Source: an uncultured Porphyromonadaceae bacterium
GTDB lineage: Bacteria; Bacteroidota; Bacteroidia; Bacteroidales; Muribaculaceae
Length of the DNA stretch: 64,000 nt
Reading direction: 5' to 3'
Assembly (NCBI GenBank): GCA_947177035.1
Contig: CAMWSS010000001.1
Span: 1-64,000, forward strand
Position numbers and translations under genes: made by a program. The notes beneath the pieces were generated by a model that saw only the letters and a program-made list of their open reading frames with translations, did no database searches and was not told the DNA's origin. Positions 52,825 to 60,638 of the stretch are shown in pieces; within the stretch, counting starts at the first letter, position 1, and each line of letters opens with the position of its first letter.

Positions 52825-52896
52825 AAAAAAACCTGCCACATAATCGCTATGGAGCAGGGTGCTAACCTTAATCTTAATTTAATACTATGAAAAACA
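52825..52896 (-). ncRNA. Candidate small RNA (~70 nt) with its own promoter and terminator
   Basis: On the minus strand, a near-consensus promoter (see 52902-52932) would start a transcript near 52896. It ends in a hairpin (stem arms within 52832-52842 and 52848-52858: five G-C-rich pairs, a wobble, one mismatch, then four A-U pairs) directly followed by seven U (52825-52831), a textbook intrinsic terminator. The 5' ~35 nt are AU-rich, unstructured and are the exact complement of a Bacteroidales-style gene start on the plus strand. There is no start codon with a useful frame. It could act as a free small RNA or as a terminated leader of the hypothetical pair 80 bases downstream. Confidence 0.5.
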
Positions 52897-52901
52897 CATT
52901 G

Positions 52902-52932
52902 CAAATATAATAACTTTTCGTTAATTCACAAA
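52902..52932 (-). promoter_or_regulatory. Promoter of the candidate small RNA
   Basis: Minus-strand TTTG (52929-52932), 19 bases, then TATATTTG (52902-52909). Both elements and the spacing match the Bacteroidetes vegetative promoter, one of the two or three best matches in the window. Confidence 0.6.
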
Positions 52933-52976
52933 ATATTTGCAATAAAATGCAGCTAAAATCGAACAAAATGACATCT

Positions 52977-53000
52977 AAAATATGTTATACAACATATTTT
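52977..53000. repeat. AT-rich inverted repeat upstream of the candidate small RNA
   Basis: Two exact 10-base arms (AAAATATGTT and its complement) around ATAC. No T run follows that would make it a clear terminator. It lies about 45 bases upstream of the small-RNA promoter, so it could be an operator. The rest of the 52743-53122 gap holds the promoter, small RNA and terminator listed separately. Confidence 0.5.
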
Positions 53001-53058
53001 CGTGAAATCGGCGGTCTCAACGGCTCATAAAGCGTCTGAAGCCGGGCCGCGTTGCGAC

Positions 53059-53100
53059 AAAAAAAGCGACTGCCCGACAGAAAACTCTGCCCGGCAGTCA
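53059..53100 (-). terminator. Terminator after the first Skp-like gene
   Basis: Stem of about 14 bp at 53068-53082 with 53086-53099 and a short loop, with wobble pairs on the minus-strand RNA, followed by seven T on that strand (53059-53065). It lies just beyond the stop at 53123. Confidence 0.8.
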
Positions 53101-53122
53101 CTCAATGAAATTGATTTCGTTT

Positions 53123-53614
53123 TCAGTCCGCGATTTTCAGCTCGGCCTTGACAAGCGAGGTGCAGTCGGCCACGTCCGGTCCGACAAAAGACACGGATGC
53201 CTGAGGCAGGATGACAGAGAATCCGTTGCGGGTTCCCACGCTCTTGATGGCGGCGTCGATGCGGTCGTGGATCGGCTGCATCAGGCGCTGGCGCTCATTT
53301 TCCATATCGCGGTTGGCAGTTTCATAAAATTGCTGTATCTTCATCTGCAGGTCTTCCAGCGAGCGCTGGCGCGATGCCTTGATCGGGTTGCTGTCGGCCA
53401 GAGCCTGGAATTCGGCATATTCTTTGTCCATCTGCTCGTTGAGGCGCGACAGTTCTGCCTTGTAAGCATTGGAGAATTCATTGAACTGCTGTTCGGCGAC
53501 AGCCAGTTCAGGCATAGCCTTGAAGATCGCGTCCACATCGACAGTGCCGATTTTCTGGGCAAAGCCAAAAGCGGGAATAATCAGAGCCAGTGTGATGATG
53601 ATTTTTTTTAACAT
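53123..53614 (-). CDS. OmpH/Skp family periplasmic chaperone, copy 1
   Basis: A 163-residue protein with a signal peptide (MLKKIIITLALIIPAFGFAQ; ATG at 53614), a short beta strand (KIGTVDVDAIFKAMPEL), a long charged coiled-coil hairpin (about 45-115) and closing strands (GFSVILPQASVSFVG). Skp trimers hold unfolded outer-membrane proteins in the periplasm for BamA. It has its own promoter (53650-53680) and terminator. It is last of three tandem Skp-like genes and is clearly the sister of copy 2. Confidence 0.9.
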   Translation of the reverse strand: MLKKIIITLALIIPAFGFAQKIGTVDVDAIFKAMPELAVAEQQFNEFSNAYKAELSRLNEQMDKEYAEFQALADSNPIKASRQRSLEDLQMKIQQFYETANRDMENERQRLMQPIHDRIDAAIKSVGTRNGFSVILPQASVSFVGPDVADCTSLVKAELKIAD

Positions 53615-53649
53615 GGTTATGGTCTGCGCTGTTAAGTTAAAAGATGGCA

Positions 53650-53680
53650 CAAAGTTAGGCAAATATTTTGAATGAAACAA
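53650..53680 (-). promoter_or_regulatory. Promoter of Skp-like copy 1
   Basis: Minus-strand TAACTTTG (53650-53657) preceded by TTG (53678-53680) with a 20-base spacer. It overlaps the terminator hairpin of copy 2, separating the two transcripts. Confidence 0.55.
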
Positions 53681-53682
53681 CA

Positions 53683-53705
53683 ATAGCCCCCCGAAGGGAG
53701 GCTAT
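53683..53705 (-). terminator. Terminator after Skp-like copy 2
   Basis: On the minus strand a 10-bp stem (one G-U pair) closed by a TTCG tetraloop, followed by TTGTTGTTTC. It lies about 20 bases beyond the stop at 53727. Confidence 0.7.
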
Positions 53706-53726
53706 CGTAAATCGTCTGCCGAGAGA

Positions 53727-54230
53727 TTACTTCGCGGGAGCGGCAGGAAGTTTGAGAGCTTCCTTGACCATTGCGGTGCAGTCTACCGCATCGGCACCCT
53801 GATAGAAAGCAATGCCTGAGGGGAAGATGAATGTGAAGCCCTTTTCAGCGCCGACCAGCTTGATGGCGTTGAGGATTTTCTCCTGGATGGGCTGCATCAG
53901 CAGCTGACGCTGACGCTCCATGTCCTGCTGGGCGGTCTGATAGAAACGCTCGATGCGGGCCTGTACATCCTGGATGGCCTGCTGGCGCGATGCTTTCAGG
54001 GGGCTGTTTTCATCAAGTTCCTGATATGCTTTGACCTCTTTCTCATATTGCTCGTTGAGATTGGCGAGTTCGGCTTCATAGGTTTTGGAAACGTTGGCAA
54101 ACTGCTCTTCGGCCGACGCCTTTTCCGGCATCTGTTCGAAGATGGCTTCCATATCGACAGTGCCGAATTTCTGGGCAAAAGCCATTGCGGGAAGCAGAAC
54201 GGCAAGTGCGATGAAAATTTTTCTGAACAT
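53727..54230 (-). CDS. OmpH/Skp family periplasmic chaperone, copy 2
   Basis: A 167-residue protein with a signal peptide (MFRKIFIALAVLLPAMAFAQ), the strand KFGTVDMEAIFEQMPEKA, a long coiled-coil hairpin (EQYEKEVKAYQELDENSPL) and a C-terminal strand region ending in a Pro/Ala tail (LPAAPAK). It is close in sequence to copy 1 (same ENSPLKASRQ/SNPIKASRQ segment) and more distant from copy 3, so the pair probably arose by a recent local duplication. It has its own promoter inside the 3' end of copy 3. Confidence 0.9.
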   Translation of the reverse strand: MFRKIFIALAVLLPAMAFAQKFGTVDMEAIFEQMPEKASAEEQFANVSKTYEAELANLNEQYEKEVKAYQELDENSPLKASRQQAIQDVQARIERFYQTAQQDMERQRQLLMQPIQEKILNAIKLVGAEKGFTFIFPSGIAFYQGADAVDCTAMVKEALKLPAAPAK

Positions 54231-54278
54231 AAGTTTTTCTATGATTTGGTTTTGAAATTAATTTGCTTTAGACAAGGC

Positions 54279-54309
54279 CAAAGTTAGGGAATTATTTTGA
54301 ATATCCCAA
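54279..54309 (-). promoter_or_regulatory. Promoter of Skp-like copy 2, partly inside copy 3
   Basis: Minus-strand TAACTTTG (54279-54286) and TTG (54307-54309) separated by 20 bases; the -33 element lies within the last codons of copy 3. Confidence 0.5.
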
Positions 54310-54807
54310 TTTTTCAAGCACTTCGTTTGAAATGTCGATGCGGGGCGAGGCATAGATGATATTGGCCGACGAAGCGCGGTCAAAGACGCACTGATAGCCG
54401 CGCTCCTCTGAAATCTTCTTGATGGCGTTGTAGATCTCGTCCTGAATGGGCTGCATCAGGGTCTGACGCTTTTTATAGAGTTCGCCTTCAGGGCCGAAAT
54501 ATTTGTATTTAAGCTCAGTGGTCTCTTTTTCAGCCTGGAGCACAGCGTTTTCACGCGATTTTTTCTGCTCGTCGGTCAAAAAGACCATATCGGCCTGATA
54601 ATTTTTATAGAGAGTCTCGGCCTCGGCCGTCTTGGCCTCGACCTCTTTCTGCCAGCGGAGCGAAAGCTGGTTGAGCTGCTCGTTGGCCATCTCATATTGA
54701 GGGTAGTTCTTGAGGATATATTCCATGTCGATGAGCGCGAACTTCTGGGCAAATGAACCCAGTGCGCATATTGTGGCGAGAGCCAGGGCGAAAAGCAGAC
54801 GTTTCAT
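54292..54807 (-). CDS. OmpH/Skp family periplasmic chaperone, copy 3
   Basis: A 171-residue protein with a signal peptide (MKRLLFALALATICALGSFAQ, quoted to its cleavage region), the strand KFALIDMEYILKNYP, a long charged hairpin and the closing region (GYQCVFDRASSANIIYASP) typical of the OmpH that sits next to bamA in Bacteroidales. I chose the ATG at 54807; a GTG two codons upstream is possible. It follows bamA by 60 bases and is probably on the bamA transcript, supplying the chaperone for the same substrates. Confidence 0.9.
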   Translation of the reverse strand: MKRLLFALALATICALGSFAQKFALIDMEYILKNYPQYEMANEQLNQLSLRWQKEVEAKTAEAETLYKNYQADMVFLTDEQKKSRENAVLQAEKETTELKYKYFGPEGELYKKRQTLMQPIQDEIYNAIKKISEERGYQCVFDRASSANIIYASPRIDISNEVLEKLGYSK

Positions 54808-54867
54808 AGTCACAAAGCAATGTTAGTTATTTATATAAAAACACCCGAGAGGCGGAATTGGTTCAGG

Positions 54868-57522
54868 TCAGAACTCCTGACCGAGGATGAAATGGAAGTG
54901 AGAGCCGCCGCGACGTCCGTTGTAGTCACGGTCAAAACCATAGGCCCAGTCGATGCCGAGCATGCCGACCATCGGCAGGAACACCCTGATACCGGCGCCG
55001 GCGCTGCGCTTCATCTTGAAGGGGGCGAAGTCTCCGACCGAAGTCCAGGCGTTGCCGCCTTCGGCAAAGGCCAGGCCATAGATGGTAGTGGTTGGCTGGA
55101 GCAGGAACGGGAAGTGAAGCTCGACACCGAAGCGGGTATAGGCATAGCCCTCCTTGCCCCACGGAGTCAGGGCGCCGTTTTCATAGCCGCGCAAGGCAAT
55201 GGTCTCGGTGGCATAGGTGTAAGATCCGCTCATTCCGTCGCCGCCGACATAGAAGGTTTCAAAAGGCGACTTCAGATATTTGTTGTAAGAACCGAGCAGA
55301 CCGAAATCGGCGCGGGTCATCAGCACCAGAGTGTACTTGCCGTCAGGATTGGTGAGCGGAGTGTAGGTGCGTGAGCGGAAGCGGAGTTTCCAGTATTCGA
55401 TCCACTTATAGCGTTCCTTGGTGTTGCGTTCGTTAAGCGAAGCGTTAGAAGTGGTCTCGCTCAGCTGCTTCCAGTTGCGTCCGGGCATGAACAGAGAGGC
55501 CGGAGGCGTGAGCTGGAAATTAAGCGAGAATGTGGAGCCGGAGCGGGTATAGATCGGGTTGTCGATGTCTGAACGGCCCAGAGTCAGACCGAGCACCAGA
55601 GAATTCGACACGCCGTTGTTCATGTAATACAGATAATCCCAGTTTTTCAGCGCATACCAGTTGTAGGTCAGGTCGGCATTGAAGGTGAAATAGTCGTCAG
55701 GCCAGTTCAGACGCTTGCCGAATCCAACTGTCACGCCCGCCATCTGAAGCCATTTGTTGGGGTCATAGGCATTCTCGTATGTCGAATTATAATAGTCTGA
55801 ATTGTAGCCATATCCGTAACCATAGCCATATCCGTAAGAATTCAGGGCATTATAGTAGCTCTTGTTATAGAACGACGAGTTGATGCCGGTCTGGCGGCTA
55901 TAGTAAGCGGTGACCGAGAACTGGTTCGGGCGCTTGCCGCCGAACCACGGATCGAGGAAGCTGATAGAATAAGCCTGATAATAGCGGGCGTTGGTCTGGG
56001 CCGAGATCGAGAACGTCTGGCCCTCACCCTGCGGAATTATACCCTTGTAGGTCGAAGGATAGAGCAGATTCTTGATCGAGAAGTTAGAGAATTTCAGACC
56101 GATCTTGCCGATGAGTCCTGTCTGTCCCCAGCCGAGCGAGAATTCCACCTGGTCGTTGGATTTCGACTCCAGATTCCAGTTGATGTCGACTGTGCCGTTC
56201 TCCTGATTGGGCTGCACGTCAGGCGTGATGGCCTCTGGATCGAAATGACCCATCTGCTGGAGTTCGCGCGCCGAACGCATCAGGCGGTCCTTGCTGAAAA
56301 GATCGCCCGGCTTCACGCGCAGCTCGCGGCGCACAACTTTTTCATAGACGCGGTCGTTGCCGTTGATATTGACCGCGTTGATATATGCCTGCGGTCCTTC
56401 GATCACACGCATCTCGATAAACACGGAGTCATTGCTGATGTTGCGCTCAGTGGGAGTGATGCGGGTGAAAAGATATCCGTTGTTGTAATAGAGATTGCTC
56501 ACGGCGTCTTCATCGTTAAACAGACGCTTGTCGAGAGTCTTCTGATTGTAGACATCGCCCGACTTCAACTCGATCAGGGCGTCAAGCAGCTCGGTGGCAT
56601 AGACCGTATTGCCGACCCATCCGATGCCCGAGATATAATACTTGTTGCCTTCGTCAAGATTGATATATACGTCGACCGATTTTTCATCATAAGGCACAAC
56701 GGAATCAGAAAGAATCACGGCATCTCGATAACCCAGCTCGTTGTATTTCTGGAGAATGCGCGAAAGGTCATCGCGATAATCCTGTTCAACAAACTTTTTC
56801 TGCGAGAAAATTTTGAGCAGATCGCTCTTCTCGTTGGTTTTCTTCATGGTGCGTTTCAAAGTCCTGTCCGACACCACTTCATTGCCGTCGATATATATCT
56901 TGTGCACCTTGATCTTCGAGTGCTTGTCGACGTCGATGGTCACAATCATTGCGTTAGGCTCCGACAGCGACTCCTCCTGACGCACATTGATATCGGCGTT
57001 CTTGAAACCTTTGCCGTCGAAATACTGCGCCGAAATGGCCTTGATCCTGTTGACGACCTCGGGAGTGAGCTGATTGCCCGGCATCAGATGCAGACGCTCC
57101 TGCAGATCCTCGCGCTCGTTTTTGCGCACGCCCGAATATCTCACCTCGGCAATGCGCGGCTGCTGGCGCAGTGCATATTCAAGCCACACTTTGCCGTCAT
57201 AGACCTTCTGGATCTTGACCTGCACCTGCGAGAAAAGCCCCTGGTTCAACAGGCGTTTCGCAGCGTTGGTCAGATCCGAACCAGGAACATCAATGCGCTC
57301 GCCGACACGAAGTCCGGCATAGGATTTAACCACGTCTTCATTATAGTTAGGCGCACCGGTCACTTCAATCCCGGCGATCACATAAGTGCGCGGAGTGGCA
57401 TTGAAAATCACCGGAGGAGCCACAATCGTGTCCTGGGCTTGTGATGGCGTCTGGGCCGAAGCGGAGGCCATTATAATGAGAGAAGCAGTGATGAAAGCAG
57501 TCAGTCGGCTGAAGAATTGCAT
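54868..57522 (-). CDS. bamA: Outer membrane protein assembly factor BamA
   Basis: This 884-residue Omp85 protein has a signal peptide (about 1-24), five POTRA domains (about 48-450) and a C-terminal 16-strand barrel. The chain ends in the targeting motif with a terminal Phe (HFHFILGQEF). BamA inserts beta-barrel proteins into the outer membrane. An unusual Tyr-Gly run (SYGYGYGYGYGYNSDYY) lies at about residues 560-580, probably in an extracellular loop between barrel strands. uppS is 37 bases upstream and the third Skp-like gene 60 bases downstream. Confidence 0.96.
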   Translation of the reverse strand: MQFFSRLTAFITASLIIMASASAQTPSQAQDTIVAPPVIFNATPRTYVIAGIEVTGAPNYNEDVVKSYAGLRVGERIDVPGSDLTNAAKRLLNQGLFSQVQVKIQKVYDGKVWLEYALRQQPRIAEVRYSGVRKNEREDLQERLHLMPGNQLTPEVVNRIKAISAQYFDGKGFKNADINVRQEESLSEPNAMIVTIDVDKHSKIKVHKIYIDGNEVVSDRTLKRTMKKTNEKSDLLKIFSQKKFVEQDYRDDLSRILQKYNELGYRDAVILSDSVVPYDEKSVDVYINLDEGNKYYISGIGWVGNTVYATELLDALIELKSGDVYNQKTLDKRLFNDEDAVSNLYYNNGYLFTRITPTERNISNDSVFIEMRVIEGPQAYINAVNINGNDRVYEKVVRRELRVKPGDLFSKDRLMRSARELQQMGHFDPEAITPDVQPNQENGTVDINWNLESKSNDQVEFSLGWGQTGLIGKIGLKFSNFSIKNLLYPSTYKGIIPQGEGQTFSISAQTNARYYQAYSISFLDPWFGGKRPNQFSVTAYYSRQTGINSSFYNKSYYNALNSYGYGYGYGYGYNSDYYNSTYENAYDPNKWLQMAGVTVGFGKRLNWPDDYFTFNADLTYNWYALKNWDYLYYMNNGVSNSLVLGLTLGRSDIDNPIYTRSGSTFSLNFQLTPPASLFMPGRNWKQLSETTSNASLNERNTKERYKWIEYWKLRFRSRTYTPLTNPDGKYTLVLMTRADFGLLGSYNKYLKSPFETFYVGGDGMSGSYTYATETIALRGYENGALTPWGKEGYAYTRFGVELHFPFLLQPTTTIYGLAFAEGGNAWTSVGDFAPFKMKRSAGAGIRVFLPMVGMLGIDWAYGFDRDYNGRRGGSHFHFILGQEF

Positions 57523-57559
57523 CTGAGTCTGTATTATTATATAATAAGGTGTGAGGAGG

Positions 57560-58324
57560 TCAGGATTCGGATTGTTGTGTCGATTTCACTTGATCGCCGG
57601 TGCGGCCGAAGCGGCGCTGGCGCTGCTGATATGCACGGATGGCTTCAAGAAAGTCCGACTTGGAAAAGTCCGGCCAGAAAAGGTCGGTGAAATAAAGTTC
57701 ACTGTAAGCGATCTGCCACAGCAGATAGTTCGAAACCCGATAGTCGCCGCCGGTGCGTATGAGCAGATCCGGGTCGGGAATCGACGGCGAAGCCATGTGA
57801 TCAGCCACAGTGCGATCGGTGATATCGGCCGGATCAAGCTTGCCGGCAGCCACTTCGGCGGCTATGCGCCTGGCGGCTTCAGTGATTTCCCACCGCGACG
57901 AATAACTGATGGCCAGATTCAGCACCAGGCCGGTGCAGTGGGCGGTATCGGCCATGCACTGGCGCAGCATGTCTATGGTTACCTGAGGCATACGCTCGAT
58001 GTCGCCCATGATCGTCAGGCGCACGTTGTTTTTGATCAGATCAGGAGTCTCGCGGGTAATCGCCACCCCGACCAGAGTCATCAGGGCATCCACCTCTGCT
58101 TGCGGACGGTTCCAGTTCTCGGTCGAGAAAGTATAGAGTGTGAGATATTTCACACCGGCCTCCGAGGCGATCTCGGTGATTTTACGCACAGTGTTGACGC
58201 CCTCTATGTGGCCTTCGGAGCGATCAAGGCCGCGGGCCTTGGCCCAGCGTCCGTTTCCGTCCATGATCACGGCCACGTGGGCCGGCACTTTGCGTGGATC
58301 TATGTCAAACTCTTGTAGGTTCAT
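57560..58324 (-). CDS. uppS: Isoprenyl transferase (undecaprenyl diphosphate synthase)
   Basis: This 254-residue cis-prenyltransferase has the Mg-binding Asp22 in IMDGNGRWAKARGL (20-33), the FSTENWNRP motif and the C-terminal RTGGDYRVSNYLLWQIAYSE region. It extends farnesyl diphosphate to the C55 carrier used by MraY and MurG in this same window. It lies 9 bases after the DUF6089 gene and 37 before bamA. Confidence 0.96.
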   Translation of the reverse strand: MNLQEFDIDPRKVPAHVAVIMDGNGRWAKARGLDRSEGHIEGVNTVRKITEIASEAGVKYLTLYTFSTENWNRPQAEVDALMTLVGVAITRETPDLIKNNVRLTIMGDIERMPQVTIDMLRQCMADTAHCTGLVLNLAISYSSRWEITEAARRIAAEVAAGKLDPADITDRTVADHMASPSIPDPDLLIRTGGDYRVSNYLLWQIAYSELYFTDLFWPDFSKSDFLEAIRAYQQRQRRFGRTGDQVKSTQQSES

Positions 58325-58333
58325 AAGCAGTGG

Positions 58334-59026
58334 TCAGTCAACGTAGTGGCAGGTTACGCACCGTTTTCCGAATTCATACGAAATGGAAATCATCAGATTG
58401 GAATTCCAGTCGTTGTTTTTCAGAAAAGTGCTTTTTATCTGGTATAGGTCTGTGAGATTCCGGCCGTCGGCACGGTCTCCCACAAGATATGTCATGCAGA
58501 ATTCGGCGGCAAGATTCAGGCGCGGCATCACTTTGAACTTCACGCCGAAGGCCATCGGGACGCTCATGCAGGCAAAAACGCCGCCTCCGCCGGGCGAAGC
58601 CACCGTGGCGCCCAGTCCGAGCGACAGATACGGACTCCAGCGCCGCAACCGTTTGTAGGTTTCGCCGATGCCGTAACCGAAGAAGTTGAATTCGGCCCGC
58701 GCACCGAGATCATAGAGCTGCGAGGAGAAACTGTAGTGCATGCCGTCGGGCAACACCATCTTTGTGTCGGCCGTATTGCCTTTTATGGTCGATGTCGTGA
58801 ACAGGCCGCGTATGGCCCAGCGGGTGTCGATCAGATAGCGGAACGACAACTGCCCGACAAACCCAGGCCGGCGGAAAAGATTGGAATGATTGACGTCGCC
58901 AAGATATCCGCTCATGCCGACGCCGGCGCCGATGTCGAACTTATACTCTTCCTCCTGAGCATGAGCGGCCACGCCTGCGGAAACAACCGCAAGTATCACC
59001 GTCAGGATTCTGAGCATGGATTTCAT
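58334..59026 (-). CDS. DUF6089 family outer-membrane protein
   Basis: A ~230-residue protein with a signal peptide (LRILTVILAVVSAGVAAHAQ; ATG at 59026, alternative 59017) followed by alternating beta-strand sequence (YKFDIGAGVGMSGYLGDVN, FVGQLSFRYLIDTRWAIRG), as in small 8- to 12-strand outer-membrane barrels. The family is found next to uppS and bamA across Bacteroidales and is likely an envelope-assembly protein of unknown mechanism. The last strand ends unusually in two cysteines (KRCVTCHYVD). The frame is open upstream into the DUF6242 gene but lacks a signal peptide there. Confidence 0.85.
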   Translation of the reverse strand: MKSMLRILTVILAVVSAGVAAHAQEEEYKFDIGAGVGMSGYLGDVNHSNLFRRPGFVGQLSFRYLIDTRWAIRGLFTTSTIKGNTADTKMVLPDGMHYSFSSQLYDLGARAEFNFFGYGIGETYKRLRRWSPYLSLGLGATVASPGGGGVFACMSVPMAFGVKFKVMPRLNLAAEFCMTYLVGDRADGRNLTDLYQIKSTFLKNNDWNSNLMISISYEFGKRCVTCHYVD

Positions 59027-59055
59027 CGCTTGGCGCTGTATCTCTCTGTTGTGGA

Positions 59056-60543
59056 TTACTGCAAAGGCTTGAACGTCAGACGCTCGATCACTCCGCGCCA
59101 CAACTGGTTATAGAGGCGTGTAGAGCCGCTGTAAGCATCGAAATAGCTGCCGCCGAACACATAGACATAGTCCGTGTCCCACTCGGTGATCGGCTTGATG
59201 GCACGCAGAGCCGAAGTGCTGTTGGTGTGGGGGCAGACAAACGCTTGCGCGTCATAGCGCGCCGACATCGCCGCAGGCAGTTGCAGATTCGAGGGAGCGG
59301 GATTCCAGTTGATGCCGTTGTCCTGCGAGGTGTAGACCTTGGCCCTGCCGGGCTCGGAACCTTCCTGGGCATAAGTGACGGCGATCCATGTGGCGCGCCG
59401 TGTCACGGCCCAGTTCGATGTCGAAGTCGTGAACGTGAAGTAAGGAAACAGCAATGGCGCCGGACCGGCCGGAAGCTCACGCAGCCCGCCGTTGGAATTC
59501 AGACGAAACCAGCTCTGGCCGTCGAACGCCCAGGTGGCACCGGTGAATTCTCCGCCGGCAGTGACACCGCCGGCCATTATGGCCTGAGGCTCCACGTTCC
59601 AGTCGGAGCTGAAGCTGACAAGCTGGCTGGTCTGCGCCACGGGGAAGTCAGCGCCGAGAGCGGCGATGTCGCCCGAAGCCGATTCAGGATAAGTGGCCCA
59701 CTGCGATCCGCGCACACCCACCACCCTGTCGGTGAATCCGCCATAAAGATGGCTCCAGCCGGAACCGGCCGGCTCCACCTCGGTCCATTGCAGCCGGCTG
59801 TCGGCGGCATAGTGCAGCGATCCGTCGGCACAGATAATATAAAGTCCGTCGGTTGTGGCCGTAAACGAGTTGACGTCGGCACCCGCCGGAAGCGCCACGT
59901 CTTCCTGCTGCCAGCTGTCGGAATCAAACGGAGTCGCCGTGCGGCACAGCACGGTGCGGCGCACTGTCGACGTCATGCAGAGCAGTTCGGAACCGAAACG
60001 CACGGTGCGCTGCGCCGTCGGGGCCGGAATCGTGCCCGGCAGAGTGCCGGCGGCGGTGCGGGCCCAGCGCATGGAGTCGGGAAGGACGCGGTGCACATTG
60101 ACATTCACGGCATACGTGCCGACCGACTCATTGTCGGGAGCCTTGACGACCAGATAGGTCGTGCCGCTGGCAAAATTGATCGAATCCTTTGGATTCTGGG
60201 TGAGATTGACCGTGGTGTCGTTGCCGGTGAAACGACTAACCATCTGCATTTCCAGAGAAGCAGAGTTCGGCACCGTCACGTTAACGATCATGCGGCTCAC
60301 GTCAGTGCCATAAGGCAGCGAGTCGGCATTATAGATCCGACGGCCGGCCAGATCAATGGTGAAAAACACCGAATCAAGGTTGGCCAGGATCTTGCGGTTT
60401 GACGCAAGCGAGAAGCCCGTCACCATGGTTGAGGCAGACAGATCGGTGGACTCCACGTCATCACCAGAATCACTGTTGCAGCCCGCCAGGACTGACGAAG
60501 CCATAAGTATTACCAGAATAGCTGAAAAAAGTTTTCGATTCAT
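59056..60543 (-). CDS. DUF6242 lipoprotein
   Basis: A 495-residue protein starting with a lipoprotein signal (ILVILMASSVLAGCNSDSG, lipobox Cys21). An Ig-like region (about 30-155) is followed by repeated blades containing W, G and aromatic residues (such as LYGGFTDRVVGV and AKVYTSQDNGINWNP), suggesting a Kelch- or sortilin-like propeller, and an end similar to other members (YVYVFGGSYFDA). DUF6242 is a Bacteroidales family of unknown function. It opens the transcription unit that runs through DUF6089, uppS, bamA and an OmpH gene, so an envelope role is likely by context. Confidence 0.85.
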   Translation of the reverse strand: MNRKLFSAILVILMASSVLAGCNSDSGDDVESTDLSASTMVTGFSLASNRKILANLDSVFFTIDLAGRRIYNADSLPYGTDVSRMIVNVTVPNSASLEMQMVSRFTGNDTTVNLTQNPKDSINFASGTTYLVVKAPDNESVGTYAVNVNVHRVLPDSMRWARTAAGTLPGTIPAPTAQRTVRFGSELLCMTSTVRRTVLCRTATPFDSDSWQQEDVALPAGADVNSFTATTDGLYIICADGSLHYAADSRLQWTEVEPAGSGWSHLYGGFTDRVVGVRGSQWATYPESASGDIAALGADFPVAQTSQLVSFSSDWNVEPQAIMAGGVTAGGEFTGATWAFDGQSWFRLNSNGGLRELPAGPAPLLFPYFTFTTSTSNWAVTRRATWIAVTYAQEGSEPGRAKVYTSQDNGINWNPAPSNLQLPAAMSARYDAQAFVCPHTNSTSALRAIKPITEWDTDYVYVFGGSYFDAYSGSTRLYNQLWRGVIERLTFKPLQ

Positions 60544-60576
60544 ATGCCGAAGTTATAATAACTCGTTAACAAGTCG

Positions 60577-60584
60577 CAAAGGTA
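60577..60584 (-). promoter_or_regulatory. Probable -7 box of the DUF6242-to-bamA operon
   Basis: TACCTTTG on the minus strand, 33 bases before the ATG at 60543. A TTG lies 23 bases further upstream (60608-60610). Confidence 0.5.
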
Positions 60585-60638
60585 ACAAGAATTCCTATAA
60601 TTTAAGTCAATTGTTCGACCAATAATGCCAAATTTCCT

